DNA of 64,000 nt. Origin: Chitinophagaceae bacterium. Its GTDB lineage: Bacteria > Bacteroidota > Bacteroidia > Chitinophagales > Chitinophagaceae. The DNA is taken from positions 310,001 through 374,000 of the forward strand of contig JALHNJ010000002.1 of assembly GCA_022843585.1 (NCBI GenBank), in the 5' to 3' direction. Shown here piece after piece: positions 53,701-62,470 of the stretch. The notes under the pieces are model-generated. The model did not search any database, was not told the DNA's origin, and worked only from the letters and a program-made list of their open reading frames with translations. Within the stretch, counting starts at the first letter, position 1. The number at the start of each line of letters is the position of its first letter. Both the position numbers and the translations under genes were made by a program.

Positions 53701-53781
53701 GCTGCTGTTAATAGTTGTTTGTGCAAAAGATGCAATCGCAGATACTCCGAATAGTAATAAGAAAGCAAGTCTGATTCTCAT
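50704..53781 (-). CDS. Large secreted BNR/sortilin-like protein, tandem paralogue
   Basis: A 1025-residue exported protein with signal peptide MRIRLAFLLLFGVSAIASFAQ and the same architecture as its neighbour: repeated Asp-box units (GGGIWKTTNAGASF, GMYKSTDGGDNW, GLYKSTDAGKTF, GGVYISLDKGATW) over about 40-750, then a beta domain and a helical C-terminus. The ATG at 53781 is preferred over that at 53829, which falls in the upstream gene's terminator and would extend the signal peptide. Two diverged copies in series point to an old gene duplication; substrate unknown. Confidence 0.85.
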   Translation of the reverse strand: MRIRLAFLLLFGVSAIASFAQTTINSSTFGMMEARWLGPGTMSGRITAIEGVAQDGRTIYVGTAGGGIWKTTNAGASFKPIFDKYCQSIGAIAIDPKNPKVIFAGTGESNMRNSVSIGDGMYKSTDGGDNWTKIGLEKSEHIAKIVINPNNTNIIYVAVPGPLWSSSKERGLYKSTDAGKTFEKILYHDENTGCADVAIDPMHPDTVYASNWEFRRLPYSFNSGGKGSGMWKSTDGGKTWKELTNGLPAKPFGRIAFAVAPSAPQNLVAIVESNETGLFISADGGENWKKQSATFNVVSRPFYFATIVIDPKDPKRVYRPALSFSYSSDGGYSFADASNEGGWVHSDHHALWINPNNTNQLYLGTDGGVYISLDKGATWSFVQSLPVGQFYHAAVDDKKPYNIYGGLQDNGSWVGPSAAAGGVSNGMWKAINGGDGFWVQPDPSDPNIAYAESQGGNINRINLTATKAVNIKPQQALNEEKLRWNWNTPIVLGVANKKNLYMGSQYLYKSTDQGRNWTRISPDLTTNDKKKQDQENSGGLSADNTSAENHCTIFTIAESPLDEKMIWAGTDDGNLQYTLDGGKTWTNVAGNYAKAGIPAQTWISSIEPSRFDKKVVYATFDNHMYGDHKPYLGKSTDMGKTWTLMNSTEFTGFAHKIKEDPINKDLLFFGTEMGLFATLDGGKNWFRMKNKIPDYVLARDIQIHPRTHDLIVATHGRGILIVDDISPIRSMTKETAEKEVVLFPTAPITLTMGQFGNSGFPSTGGWVAPNPPSIPPIKYYLKDRVSSGDVKVDVYDTAGKLIQSIPGSKRKGVNMVQWNLSMKPPKVASGGTKIDFGAFLAPMVLPGDYIIQLKVGDSTYTSKVKLVHDATDKNFTLEDRKLQHKTAMEVYKMHEQLADVVDTINAKQKLIKDNLSKVKDSTLKRTMVAYNDELEKLRAECLATKQKSIFADEKKLREEITELYSGVSGQEAAPSNMQVQRVPVLQAELKKKEQTNQQILKKYDKQVIDGLKKEGLIPTGEKKGF

Positions 53782-53813
53782 AATAAGCAATTTAATAATG
53801 AAAAGTAATAACA

Positions 53814-53837
53814 AACCCCGACTTTTCAATCGGGGTT
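53814..53837 (-). terminator. Hairpin after the LolA-like gene
   Basis: AACCCCGA (53814-53821) pairs with TCGGGGTT (53830-53837) around eight bases. Read on the minus strand a broken T-tract follows (TTTGTTATTACTTTT). Confidence 0.75.
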
Positions 53838-53860
53838 CGGAAAATAACTATTGTGGGAAC

Positions 53861-54556
53861 TTAGTTTTTAAAAATAGCTTCATCAACAGTTCCGTTGATG
53901 GTTAATTTAGTAACATTCAGCTCACCAAATGGAAGCGTCATCGATTTAGACATCACTATTCCTTCCGGCAATTTTTCGTAATTACTAAAGTTGGTGATCG
54001 TTTCAACTTCCTGTCCGTTTGCTTTTGTTTTTGTAACACTTCTTATCACATAATTAGTCTTTGTATCAATAAACATGGTTTCAGGAGTGCCCCCTTTCTT
54101 ATTCACTTTAAGTTTATAGCACTCTGTGCCATCCACATCTTCTTTACCAAGCAATTCAACTGTATGTCCTTTTGCAGCATAATCTATTAAGGAACCTTGT
54201 GCATCTAACTGGTCTTGAGATTCAGCAAGGTCTTCGGCTGTCATAGCTTCAGGAGCTGTTTGTCCCTGGAAAGGCATAAAATTCCAACCCGCAGTTGGCG
54301 TAACAATCATAAATCCTGTCATTCCCATTACAGAAATTTCTTGTTTAGATCCTTTTCCATGAAGAACAGTTTGAGTAATAGCCACTTCTGCACCTTGCAC
54401 TTGCATAGTACCTTCCATTTTTATTGAGCTAACTTTTCTCCAGGCATCCGCACCACCTATTGCATTTATATGCATATTAATTACTTCATCAGCTGTTTGT
54501 GCTTTTACCATAAAAGCTGCTCCCAGTAATACAAGAGAAAATAGTATTCGTTTCAT
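53861..54556 (-). CDS. LolA-like exported protein
   Basis: A 231-residue protein with signal peptide MKRILFSLVLLGAAFMVKAQ. The mature part begins TADEVINMHINAIGGADAWRKVSSIKMEGTM, the start of a LolA/LolB-type open beta-barrel, with CYKLKVNKKGGTPETMFIDTKTNYVIRS in the second half. Bacteroidota have many such lipid-binding-fold proteins of unknown cargo. The ATG at 54556 is chosen over 54613 because it begins the signal peptide; a minus-strand box TAATTTTG (54582-54589) lies upstream. Confidence 0.8.
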   Translation of the reverse strand: MKRILFSLVLLGAAFMVKAQTADEVINMHINAIGGADAWRKVSSIKMEGTMQVQGAEVAITQTVLHGKGSKQEISVMGMTGFMIVTPTAGWNFMPFQGQTAPEAMTAEDLAESQDQLDAQGSLIDYAAKGHTVELLGKEDVDGTECYKLKVNKKGGTPETMFIDTKTNYVIRSVTKTKANGQEVETITNFSNYEKLPEGIVMSKSMTLPFGELNVTKLTINGTVDEAIFKN

Positions 54557-54581
54557 TTGTTTAGTTTTTAATTTATAGTGC

Positions 54582-54589
54582 AAAATTAG
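54582..54589 (-). promoter_or_regulatory. -7 box of the LolA-like gene
   Basis: Reads TAATTTTG on the minus strand, matching TAnnTTTG, 25 nt before the ATG at 54556. Confidence 0.5.
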
Positions 54590-54654
54590 ATAGCAAATGT
54601 AAAGTTTGGCCACATCAAATGAGTATTTTTAGCGTAAACTAACAAAATAACAAG

Positions 54655-56292
54655 ATGAACGGAGATTTTTCAATAACCGGGCAACTCGTAGATGTGCACC
54701 AACAGACGGTGTACCCAGCCGAAGTGGTTGTACAGAATGGTAAAATAACTTCAATTAGCAAGATTCCTGACTCCCAGCTCTTGACTCATGACTATATTCT
54801 TCCCGGTTTTATTGATAGCCATGTACATATAGAAAGCTCTATGCTGGTTCCTTCTGAATTTGCAAGACTGGCAGTTGTTCATGGTACTGTAGCCACCATC
54901 AGCGACCCACATGAAATTGCCAATGTATGTGGTATAGAGGGTGTTGAGTTTATGATTGGAAATGGAAAGACCGTACCCTTTAAATTCAACTTTGGTGCAC
55001 CGAGCTGTGTGCCTGCTACAATTTTTGAAACAGCAGGAGCTTATTTAGATTCAACTGCTGTAGAAAAGTTATTACAACGGAATGAAATAAAATACCTGAG
55101 TGAGATGATGAATTTTCCGGGTGTTTTATTTAAAGATGAAGAAGTAATGAAAAAGATAGCCGCTGCCCATCGGCTTGGCAAACCTGTTGATGGCCATGCC
55201 CCGGGATTGAGAGGTGAAAAAGCAAAGCAATATATTGACGCCGGCATTTATACCGACCATGAATGTTTTACCGCTGAAGAAGCATTGGATAAATTAAACT
55301 ACGGAATGAAAATTCTGATCCGGGAAGGAAGCGCCGCCAAAAATTTTGAGGCCTTAATTGATTTGTTACATGAGTATCCCGACATGATAATGTTTTGCAG
55401 CGATGATAAACACCCGGATAGTTTAGTGCTGGGTCACATCAACCAATTATGCGCAAGAGCAGTTGCAAAAGGAATTGATGTTTTTAAAATTTTAAAAGCG
55501 GCATGTGTAAATCCTGTTCATCATTACAAATTAGAGGTTGGATTATTAAGAGAAGGTGATGCAGCAGATTTTATTGTAGTAAAAGATTTGAAAAACTTTG
55601 ACGTAATAAAAACATTTATCAACGGCGAGTTGGTGGCGGAAGATGGAAAATCAAATATTAAAACAACAAAATCGGGAATAGTCAATAATTTTTCCTGCAT
55701 AAAAAAAGTAGTTGAAGATTTTGTGGTAAAATGGAAAGGAGAAAAGGAAATAGATGTAATAGAAGCATTAGATGGTCAGCTTATCACCAACAAACTCTCT
55801 TTTGAACCTAAAATAGAGAATGACAAAATTGTAAGTGATGTTGAAAAGGATATTTTGAAAATAGTTGTTGTAAACCGTTACAACAATGCCCCGGTTGCCA
55901 AAGCCTTTATTAAAAATTTTGGATTGAAGAAAGGTGCAATGGCTTCTTCAGTTGCACATGACAGCCATAATATCGTTGCAGTAGGTGTTGATGACGAAAG
56001 CATTTGTAAAGCCATAAATCTGGTAATTGAAAAAGAAGGTGGTGTAAGTGCGGTTAGCAACAACAAAGCAATGATCGTAGCATTACCTGTTGCCGGATTA
56101 ATGAGCAATGAAGATGGTTATACAGTAGCGGCAGATTATACAGCAATTGATAAAATGACGAAAGAAGAGTTAGGGTCTACACTCGGCTCTCCTTTTATGA
56201 CACTTTCTTTTATGGCTTTATTAGTGATACCCCATTTAAAACTCAGTGATAAAGGATTGTTTGATGGAGATAGCTTCACATTCGTTCAGTAA
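54655..56292 (+). CDS. ade: Adenine deaminase
   Basis: A 545-residue amidohydrolase-fold enzyme converting adenine to hypoxanthine (purine salvage). The metal-binding [14 protein letters not shown] motif (about 51-64), [17 protein letters not shown] and FCSDDKHPD segments are family marks, and the C-terminal ADE domain (about 385-545; [17 protein letters not shown]) is complete. A segment near residue 38 ([13 protein letters not shown]) is coded by a repetitive GACTCCCAGCTCTTGACTC-type stretch. No purine transporter is adjacent. Confidence 0.93.
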   Translation: MNGDFSITGQLVDVHQQTVYPAEVVVQNGKITSISKIPDSQLLTHDYILPGFIDSHVHIESSMLVPSEFARLAVVHGTVATISDPHEIANVCGIEGVEFMIGNGKTVPFKFNFGAPSCVPATIFETAGAYLDSTAVEKLLQRNEIKYLSEMMNFPGVLFKDEEVMKKIAAAHRLGKPVDGHAPGLRGEKAKQYIDAGIYTDHECFTAEEALDKLNYGMKILIREGSAAKNFEALIDLLHEYPDMIMFCSDDKHPDSLVLGHINQLCARAVAKGIDVFKILKAACVNPVHHYKLEVGLLREGDAADFIVVKDLKNFDVIKTFINGELVAEDGKSNIKTTKSGIVNNFSCIKKVVEDFVVKWKGEKEIDVIEALDGQLITNKLSFEPKIENDKIVSDVEKDILKIVVVNRYNNAPVAKAFIKNFGLKKGAMASSVAHDSHNIVAVGVDDESICKAINLVIEKEGGVSAVSNNKAMIVALPVAGLMSNEDGYTVAADYTAIDKMTKEELGSTLGSPFMTLSFMALLVIPHLKLSDKGLFDGDSFTFVQ

Positions 56293-56442
56293 CTTTCTAT
56301 CCACCAATTAATTTTCAGACTTTCACAATCCCTTAATAAGTAAACAAGGCTATTTCTGCATCTAATACGTAACTAAGGTACAGAGCCGTCGGGGTTGATA
56401 AGTGAAGATAGAACAGGGCCTGGCCGATTAAATGCCCTTGTT

Positions 56443-56736
56443 ATGAAAAAACATCTACACATCTCCGCCAAATTGGATGAACCAGCATTTGTACAAAATT
56501 TGGTTGAACGATTGGCCTATCGCCGGTATGAGCTTGGCTATGGTAATGTAAAAGTACCTGCTGGATATAAAGCCATCGAAACATCTTCCACAGAAACCTA
56601 TGTAAGCGGCACTTTGGCTATTGAAATTACTGGTGAAGAAATAATCAATATGCCCTTTATCACCAACTTTCTTTTTACTTGTGTTAAAGGAAATACTGAG
56701 CCGTACCAGCTTATCTGGAGCAGCTCCTTAAATTAA
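56443..56736 (+). CDS. Small hypothetical protein
   Basis: A 97-residue cytoplasmic protein (MKKHLHISAKLDEPAFVQNLVERLAYRRYELGYG start), no recognised domain. An in-frame ATG at 56395 adds 16 residues of unlikely composition (MISEDRTGPGRLN), so I prefer 56443. Downstream genes start 134 bp later. Composition resembles a real gene, but I cannot name a family. Confidence 0.5.
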   Translation: MKKHLHISAKLDEPAFVQNLVERLAYRRYELGYGNVKVPAGYKAIETSSTETYVSGTLAIEITGEEIINMPFITNFLFTCVKGNTEPYQLIWSSSLN

Positions 56737-56870
56737 ATAGCCCTTTTTATAAATCTACACCCTTTTTCACCCTCCGTTTCCGGTCATTCACCGAGTTCTA
56801 CCGGCAAAGCACCCATTCCCTCTTGCCCTTTTTCAATCCAGCCCTTAGTTTTGGTTAAAATTAGAGTAAG

Positions 56871-57686
56871 ATGAGAAACGATTTTAGAAACTCAAGAGAC
56901 GAAGGCCGAAACAGTTGGAATGATGGCTTAGACTTCGATGGTAATAAGGGTCATATATGGACAGGTGTTTTCATTTTGGCAATTGGTGTTGCTGCTTTAA
57001 TTAAAGTTACCAATCCGGATTTACCCCGATGGCTTTTTAGCTGGAAGACATTTCTAATTGCACTCGGCCTTTTTATTGGTATTAAACATAGTTTCAAAGG
57101 AGGTACCTGGGCAATAATGATGTTGATCGGAGCCGCTTTCTTAGTTTCTGATATTTATCCAGATATTTCCATCCGCCGTTATATATGGCCCGGCATTTTA
57201 ATACTGATTGGTATTGCTCTCATTTTAAAACCTAAACGCAGCTTCCAGAGTTGTTACACTGAAGGAGCAAAAAAAAAAGAAGCTAATTCGGGAATAGAAG
57301 ATGCTACTATTATTGAAGAAACATACGAAGGCCAGAGAGATGTGCCCGAAGACTTTGTAGATAGTACTTCTTTTTTTGGCGGTGCTAAAAAGAATATCAT
57401 TTCCAAAAATTTTAAAGGCGGCGACATTGTAAATGTTTTCGGCGGTACTGAACTTGATCTTAGCCGTGCAGATTTCAATGGCACAGCTACGATTGATCTT
57501 ACCACTATTTTTGGCGGCACCAAATTAGTGGTTCCATCTAACTGGACAGTAAAGTCGGAAGCCGTTACCATTTTTGGCGGTATGGAAGACAAAAGAAATG
57601 TGCAGGCATTAAGTGATTCTGCACAAAAGATATTGATCTTAAAAGGCACTGTGATATTTGGTGGTATTGAAATAAAAAGTTTTTAA
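56871..57686 (+). CDS. LiaF-like membrane protein
   Basis: A 271-residue protein: hydrophilic N-terminus (1-26), membrane segments about 31-48, 57-70, 77-90 and 104-118, and a cytoplasmic or surface C-terminal domain of right-handed beta repeats (IFGGTKLVVPSNW, IFGGMED, TVIFGGIEI), the LiaF/cell-wall-active antibiotic response C-terminal fold. LiaF in Firmicutes inhibits its LiaRS kinase. Here it opens a row with DUF4288, LytS-type kinase and LytTR regulator genes, so it may modulate that kinase; this is inference. Confidence 0.85.
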   Translation: MRNDFRNSRDEGRNSWNDGLDFDGNKGHIWTGVFILAIGVAALIKVTNPDLPRWLFSWKTFLIALGLFIGIKHSFKGGTWAIMMLIGAAFLVSDIYPDISIRRYIWPGILILIGIALILKPKRSFQSCYTEGAKKKEANSGIEDATIIEETYEGQRDVPEDFVDSTSFFGGAKKNIISKNFKGGDIVNVFGGTELDLSRADFNGTATIDLTTIFGGTKLVVPSNWTVKSEAVTIFGGMEDKRNVQALSDSAQKILILKGTVIFGGIEIKSF

Positions 57687-57742
57687 CCTGATACAACGTA
57701 GCAATACGTAAATGTTGTAATCTACAATCAAAACCAACAACC

Positions 57743-58102
57743 ATGAACTGGTATCTTGCAAAAATGGTCTTTCGCATAATTTGTGGAGATGGTAACCATA
57801 CTGCACAATTTGACGAACAACTTCGCCTTGTTTCTGCCGGCAGTCTTGAAGAAGCTTTTCATAAAGCTCAATTAATGGGTGGGAAAGAAGATGAAATGTT
57901 CTTCAATAACAATCAGCAATTAGTGCAGTGGCAGTTTATAAGTGTAAGCGAATTATACCAATTAAATGAACTAATTGATGGCGCTGAGGTGTACTCAAGA
58001 ATTGAAGAAAAAGAAAATGCGGATAGCTACCTTCACATAGTTCATAAAAAAGCAGAGCAAATAAGGTTTGGCACGCACATCAATTTACTGAATCTTGCAT
58101 AA
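57743..58102 (+). CDS. DUF4288 domain protein
   Basis: A 119-residue cytoplasmic protein starting MNWYLAKMVFRIICGDG, with AQFDEQLRLVSAGSLEEAFHKAQLMG, the pattern of DUF4288 proteins. Function unknown in the family. It stands between the LiaF-like gene (56 bp) and the LytS-type kinase gene (5 bp), so it is likely co-transcribed with the signalling genes. Confidence 0.75.
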   Translation: MNWYLAKMVFRIICGDGNHTAQFDEQLRLVSAGSLEEAFHKAQLMGGKEDEMFFNNNQQLVQWQFISVSELYQLNELIDGAEVYSRIEEKENADSYLHIVHKKAEQIRFGTHINLLNLA

Positions 58103-58107
58103 GCAGC

Positions 58108-59154
58108 ATGACCAACTCACCGCTTTCTATATTAAAATTCCGCATCATTTTCATCCTGGTATGGTTGGTGCTATTAGTTGATAACGCAATGGTGATCCAT
58201 TTTTTTGGAATGCCCTGGACAGCCGCCATTATCGACAGTGCTGTTGGCAATACATTATTGTTATTGGCCAGCCTTTTAGTAATGAATACACTACGGTTCT
58301 ATTTACCCAGGGGCACTCAGTACATCAATATTTTCTCTATCTGTCTTTTTCTTACCATTCTATGGTTAATACTTACAAAACTTTTTTTGCGACTGACACT
58401 AAGTGATTATGAAGGCTATAGCAACCTGTTGCAGCATTCTTTATCCATCCGTTTTAGCATAGCATTCTTACTGCTGGGCTGTATAACATTGATAAGCATT
58501 TTATGGTATAACCAGCAAGAGCAAAAAGAAAAAGACGAACGAAAAACAGATGCGGAAAAATTAGCAAAAGAGGCAGAGTTATTTAAACTTCGCCAGCAAT
58601 TACAGCCGCATTTTTTGTTCAATAGTTTAAATTCAATTAACGCATTAATTGGCAGCCGACCAGTAGAAGCAAGAAAAATGGTACAGCAGCTGTCGGATTT
58701 TTTAAGAGGCACCATCCGCAAAGAAGAAACACAATGGGTAACCTTCCAGGAAGAATTGCAATACCTGCAACTCTATCTTGATATTGAAAAAGTTCGCTTT
58801 GGCAACCGGTTGGCTACTGTTATTGAAATGGATACAAGCACTGAGCAATTAAAAATTCCTACGTTACTATTACAACCTATTGTAGAAAATGCAATAAAGT
58901 TTGGTCTGTATGACACAACGGGTGAAACAATCATCCGGTTATATGCTACTAAAGAAGATGAAAATCTAATAATAAGAGTAGAAAATCCATTTGATCCGGA
59001 AACATCCTCTCCCAAACAAGGAATAGGATTTGGCCTTAAGTCTGTACAAAGAAGATTGTATCTGTTATTTGCCAGAACAGACCTGTTAGTTACAAACGCA
59101 AAAGAAAATATCTTTACAACCATCGTAAAAGTTCCGCAAGGATTAATATCATGA
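58108..59154 (+). CDS. LytS/YehU-type sensor histidine kinase
   Basis: A 348-residue kinase with four membrane segments (about 12-32, 46-62, 73-94, 115-133), a coiled linker (135-160) and a His_kinase (PF06580) domain with phosphoacceptor His168 in LRQQLQPHFLFNSLNSI. The HATPase domain has PTLLLQPIVENAIKFG and GIGFGLKSVQRRL. It lacks a separate periplasmic sensor, so it probably senses through its membrane part or partners. ATGA overlap with the regulator gene. Confidence 0.94.
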   Translation: MTNSPLSILKFRIIFILVWLVLLVDNAMVIHFFGMPWTAAIIDSAVGNTLLLLASLLVMNTLRFYLPRGTQYINIFSICLFLTILWLILTKLFLRLTLSDYEGYSNLLQHSLSIRFSIAFLLLGCITLISILWYNQQEQKEKDERKTDAEKLAKEAELFKLRQQLQPHFLFNSLNSINALIGSRPVEARKMVQQLSDFLRGTIRKEETQWVTFQEELQYLQLYLDIEKVRFGNRLATVIEMDTSTEQLKIPTLLLQPIVENAIKFGLYDTTGETIIRLYATKEDENLIIRVENPFDPETSSPKQGIGFGLKSVQRRLYLLFARTDLLVTNAKENIFTTIVKVPQGLIS

Positions 59155-59891
59155 GCAAAGTAATTATTATTGATGACGAGCCATTGGCAAGAAGTATTGT
59201 AGTTGAATACCTGCAAAACCATCCGGATCTTGAAGTAGTGCAACAGTGCGGTGATGGCTTTGAAGGTTTAAAAGCTATACAACAGTACCAGCCCGATTTA
59301 ATTTTTCTAGACATTCAAATGCCGAAGATTACCGGCTTTGAAATGCTCGAATTAATTGAACAACCACCGGGGGTTATTTTCACTACAGCGTTTGATGAAT
59401 ATGCTATTAAAGCATTTGAATCGCATGCTGTAGATTATTTATTAAAGCCGTTTAACCAGGAACGTTTTGATAAAGCAATATCAAGGTGGAGTGAGCAAAA
59501 AGCAGCTATTGCTGAAAAATCAACACAAAGTGTAGTAGAATCTGCTGCTACATCCCCCGCACAGCGGCATCGCATTGTAGTAAGAAATGGTAGCAAGATC
59601 AAGATCATTTCTGTTACCGATGTATTTTATTTAGAAGCGGCAGATGATTATGTAAAAATTCATACACAGGAAGGTTACTTCTTAAAAAATAAAACGATGA
59701 CGCATTTTGAGCAGTCGTTAGATGAGCAGTTGTTTGTTCGTTCGCATCGTTCATACATTGTAAATGTGCAACAGATAACAAGAATTGATCCTTATGAAAA
59801 GGATAGTCATGTAGCTATACTTCGTTCAGGCGCAAAAGTGCCGGTTAGCAGAAGCGGATATGGAAGATTAAAGGAAGTGCTGGGTTTATGA
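59151..59891 (+). CDS. LytTR-family response regulator
   Basis: A 246-residue regulator with a receiver domain (Asp54, LIFLDIQMPKITG) and a C-terminal LytTR DNA-binding domain (about 148-246; VFYLEAADDYVKIHTQEG and FVRSHRSYIVNVQQI). Its ATG overlaps the kinase stop by 4 bp. It is the partner of the upstream kinase. It probably controls the LiaF-led operon or membrane functions; no target site is identified. Confidence 0.94.
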   Translation: MSKVIIIDDEPLARSIVVEYLQNHPDLEVVQQCGDGFEGLKAIQQYQPDLIFLDIQMPKITGFEMLELIEQPPGVIFTTAFDEYAIKAFESHAVDYLLKPFNQERFDKAISRWSEQKAAIAEKSTQSVVESAATSPAQRHRIVVRNGSKIKIISVTDVFYLEAADDYVKIHTQEGYFLKNKTMTHFEQSLDEQLFVRSHRSYIVNVQQITRIDPYEKDSHVAILRSGAKVPVSRSGYGRLKEVLGL

Positions 59892-60509
59892 TCATTCGTA
59901 ATGCACTTCAAAAACATAACTTAACCAGGAAGTATTCATGTACAAACCTTTCCTATACCATGGCTTGTAGGTAGGCGAATAAAATAATGCAGTACGGGGA
60001 TATTGCGGAGAAGTGTATTGATAACATTTGGCCTCTGTAGCATAATACCGGAATGAATCAACCAACACAAATCCTTTCTGCATAAACTCATTCAGCAACT
60101 GATCACTTAAATCCTTCTTATGAACTGTTTGTGCTATGCGCCAAGTGGCTTGTGGTTCTGATGAAAAATAAATGGTAGAAAAAGGCATCACAAATTCTTT
60201 ACCAGCTGAATCCATAACCATTCCCCTGTTCAGACTGGTGTACTCTCCTTTCTTTGTATAGAAAAAAATGGTAGCTCTTTCTTTCATAAACAACTGAATA
60301 CAGGAAATATCTTCACATCGGGACAACTGCATCAGATCCTCGCTACTTAATGTGCTGCGGATTGACCCTGCAGGAGCATTACCCGCATCTTCCTGCATTA
60401 CTTTATCCAGGTCGGCAGCATCTACTGCTCTTTTATTGGACTTACTTCCACAGGAAGAAAAAAGCATTATTAAAATACTGACATTGATTAAAATGATTTT
60501 CGTATTCAT
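59892..60509 (-). CDS. Lipoprotein of unknown function
   Basis: A 205-residue lipoprotein (lipobox MLFSSC, Cys20). The mature part has no recognised domain; it is mixed alpha/beta with YFSSEPQATWRIAQTVHKKDLSDQL and aromatic C-terminus. The stop codon directly abuts the stop of the convergent LytTR gene. It lies 5 bp downstream of a single-pass protein gene on the same strand; both could be co-transcribed. Confidence 0.65.
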   Translation of the reverse strand: MNTKIILINVSILIMLFSSCGSKSNKRAVDAADLDKVMQEDAGNAPAGSIRSTLSSEDLMQLSRCEDISCIQLFMKERATIFFYTKKGEYTSLNRGMVMDSAGKEFVMPFSTIYFSSEPQATWRIAQTVHKKDLSDQLLNEFMQKGFVLVDSFRYYATEAKCYQYTSPQYPRTALFYSPTYKPWYRKGLYMNTSWLSYVFEVHYE

Positions 60510-60514
60510 AATTT

Positions 60515-60976
60515 TTATTGCTTTATGCGATAAAATTTATACTCCACGGTGTCATATATGCTATTGTCGCTCAATATTAAGTTATCATACTTACTTACCG
60601 TAGAGTTATAAGGTGTAACAGACCTGATGTAATAGTTCAATAGCGTATCACCATTTTCCCGAAAGCCATAGAGCCTAGGAAAATAATTAATATTGCGACT
60701 CGTGGAAGATACTATTGAAAAATCTCCTTTCACTTTTATTGTATCATTAGCAGAAAATTGTACCTGCATATATTCAAGTGAGCCATCTCTTTTCAACCTG
60801 AATTGTACATATCCATTTGCTGATTTACTGGCCCATGTGCCAAGCATTTCTTCCCCTTCCCTCACTACATCTTTACAAGTAACTTTTTCTACCTTCTTGT
60901 CTATACATGTACGAAGAAATAAAAACAAAGCGACCACAACAGCTAATATGAAAATATAATACAACCGCATTAACAA
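60515..60976 (-). CDS. Single-pass anchored protein, lipocalin-like
   Basis: A 153-residue protein with one N-terminal membrane segment (about 4-21, LYYIFILAVVVALFLFL) and a beta-rich outer domain starting MLGTWASKSANGYVQFRLKRDGSLEYMQ, which resembles the opening of small lipocalin/DUF4488-like domains. By-eye similarity only. Function unknown. It lies 9 bp downstream of the HD-YitT gene and 5 bp upstream of the lipoprotein gene on the same strand. Confidence 0.6.
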   Translation of the reverse strand: MLMRLYYIFILAVVVALFLFLRTCIDKKVEKVTCKDVVREGEEMLGTWASKSANGYVQFRLKRDGSLEYMQVQFSANDTIKVKGDFSIVSSTSRNINYFPRLYGFRENGDTLLNYYIRSVTPYNSTVSKYDNLILSDNSIYDTVEYKFYRIKQ

Positions 60977-60985
60977 CTTAACATT

Positions 60986-62446
60986 TTAGTGTGCCCTTCT
61001 TCTCTTAATAATTCCCCCGGATGCTTCTTTTATTGTGCTGGCAAATACAAAAGCTTTGGGATCTACATTATGTACAAGATTGTTTAGTTTTCTCAATTCA
61101 AGGCGGGTAATGACAGTGAAAATAATATCAACATCTGCACTTACTTCAAAATTGCCGGGCAAAAATCCTCGTTCGCCTTTATATACTGTGATTCCCCTGC
61201 CTAAATTATTTACCAATTCATATTTGATCGCTTCACTTTCTGCAGATATGATTGTAACCCCTGTGTAAGCCTGCAATCCTTCTACCACATAATCGATCGT
61301 TCGTGTTGCAGCAAAATAAGTAAGGATGGAATACAATGCTGTTTCTATTCCAAACTTCAAAGCTGCAATAGTGAATATGAGAATATTGATTCCTAAAATA
61401 ATTTCTGTAATAGTGAAGGAAGTTTTCTTTAATGTATATAATGCCAAAACTTCTATCCCATCTAATGCCGCACCTGCCCGCATAACTAAACCGATGCCGA
61501 TACCAAGAAATACACCTCCGAAAATAGAGATCAATAATTTATCATCGGTTAGCGGATAGCCCGGTATTAAAAACAAACATAGTCCGAGCAATACCACACT
61601 GGCAAATGTTTTGATCGCAAAACTTTTGCCAACAGAAAAATAACTGATAATGACCAGTGGAAGGTTAAATACTACTATTACAACAGCCAAATTAAAATGA
61701 TATAGTTCATGGGTAAGCAATGATAAGCCTGTGATACCACCATCAAAAAAATGATTGGGTACCAAAAATTCTTTCAATGCAAAGCTTGCAATTACAACAC
61801 CGAAAACGATAAAACATACATCTTGCAGATTTTCCGAAAAGCTCGGTTTATGAGAGTGGCTGGCTGAAGCTCTGATTGCAGATTTTATTTCCAGCAAGGT
61901 CTTTTTCTTTTGAGGGTCATGCTCCATTTTAGCTGTATCTGTAAAATAACTGTGAGCAGATAAAAAATCTGCTTGCTTTAATTGCCACTCTTCTTTATTT
62001 TTTACGAAGCCGGTTTTTTTAAATTCCGCCAACATTTTATCGGTGTTGGCTTTGTATTGATCAGTACCAAGATAATACAGATCGGCATCGCATAAATATT
62101 TGGCAAGCTCTGTTGTGGGTGATTGTGGCAGCCGGGTTGCCATGATCATTTCGCAGATCGCATTAATTTCATTTTCGCCATAGCCAAATTGTGGAAGATA
62201 TTTTTTTGCCAATTTGCAGGAGAGTTCTTCATGCCTATCATGATTTTCCAGGAAACCTGCATCATGAAACAACGCTGCTGTTTTAAGTAACAGCAAATCT
62301 TGCTCTCCAATTTGTTCTGCCTTAGCCAGATGTTCTGCTGCTACAATTACGCTTTTTGTATGTGCAGCATTATGATAGGTAAGCCATGCCGGTAATTCTT
62401 TCTCCAGCTTATTAATAAGAAATAAATAGGCTTCTTCGTATTGCAT
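60986..62446 (-). CDS. HD phosphohydrolase domain fused to YitT-type membrane protein
   Basis: A 486-residue fusion. N-terminal HD domain, about 1-185, with metal ligands His29 (HNAAHT), His61-Asp62 (LFHDAGF) and a late Asp (about 120-122, CDADLYYLG). C-terminal YitT family part, about 205-385, with five or six membrane segments (FFDGGITGLSLLTHELYHF, FLGIGIGLVMRAGAALDGIEVLAL), then a DUF2179 cytoplasmic domain (about 390-480). The HD part resembles the HD domain attached to PycTM-like/DUF5706 membrane proteins. Next to a receiver-adenylate-cyclase gene (24 bp upstream), suggesting cyclic-nucleotide signalling; substrate and transport role unknown. Confidence 0.85.
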   Translation of the reverse strand: MQYEEAYLFLINKLEKELPAWLTYHNAAHTKSVIVAAEHLAKAEQIGEQDLLLLKTAALFHDAGFLENHDRHEELSCKLAKKYLPQFGYGENEINAICEMIMATRLPQSPTTELAKYLCDADLYYLGTDQYKANTDKMLAEFKKTGFVKNKEEWQLKQADFLSAHSYFTDTAKMEHDPQKKKTLLEIKSAIRASASHSHKPSFSENLQDVCFIVFGVVIASFALKEFLVPNHFFDGGITGLSLLTHELYHFNLAVVIVVFNLPLVIISYFSVGKSFAIKTFASVVLLGLCLFLIPGYPLTDDKLLISIFGGVFLGIGIGLVMRAGAALDGIEVLALYTLKKTSFTITEIILGINILIFTIAALKFGIETALYSILTYFAATRTIDYVVEGLQAYTGVTIISAESEAIKYELVNNLGRGITVYKGERGFLPGNFEVSADVDIIFTVITRLELRKLNNLVHNVDPKAFVFASTIKEASGGIIKRRRAH

Positions 62447-62470
62447 TTACTTGGCTTTCAGTTGAAGTAA

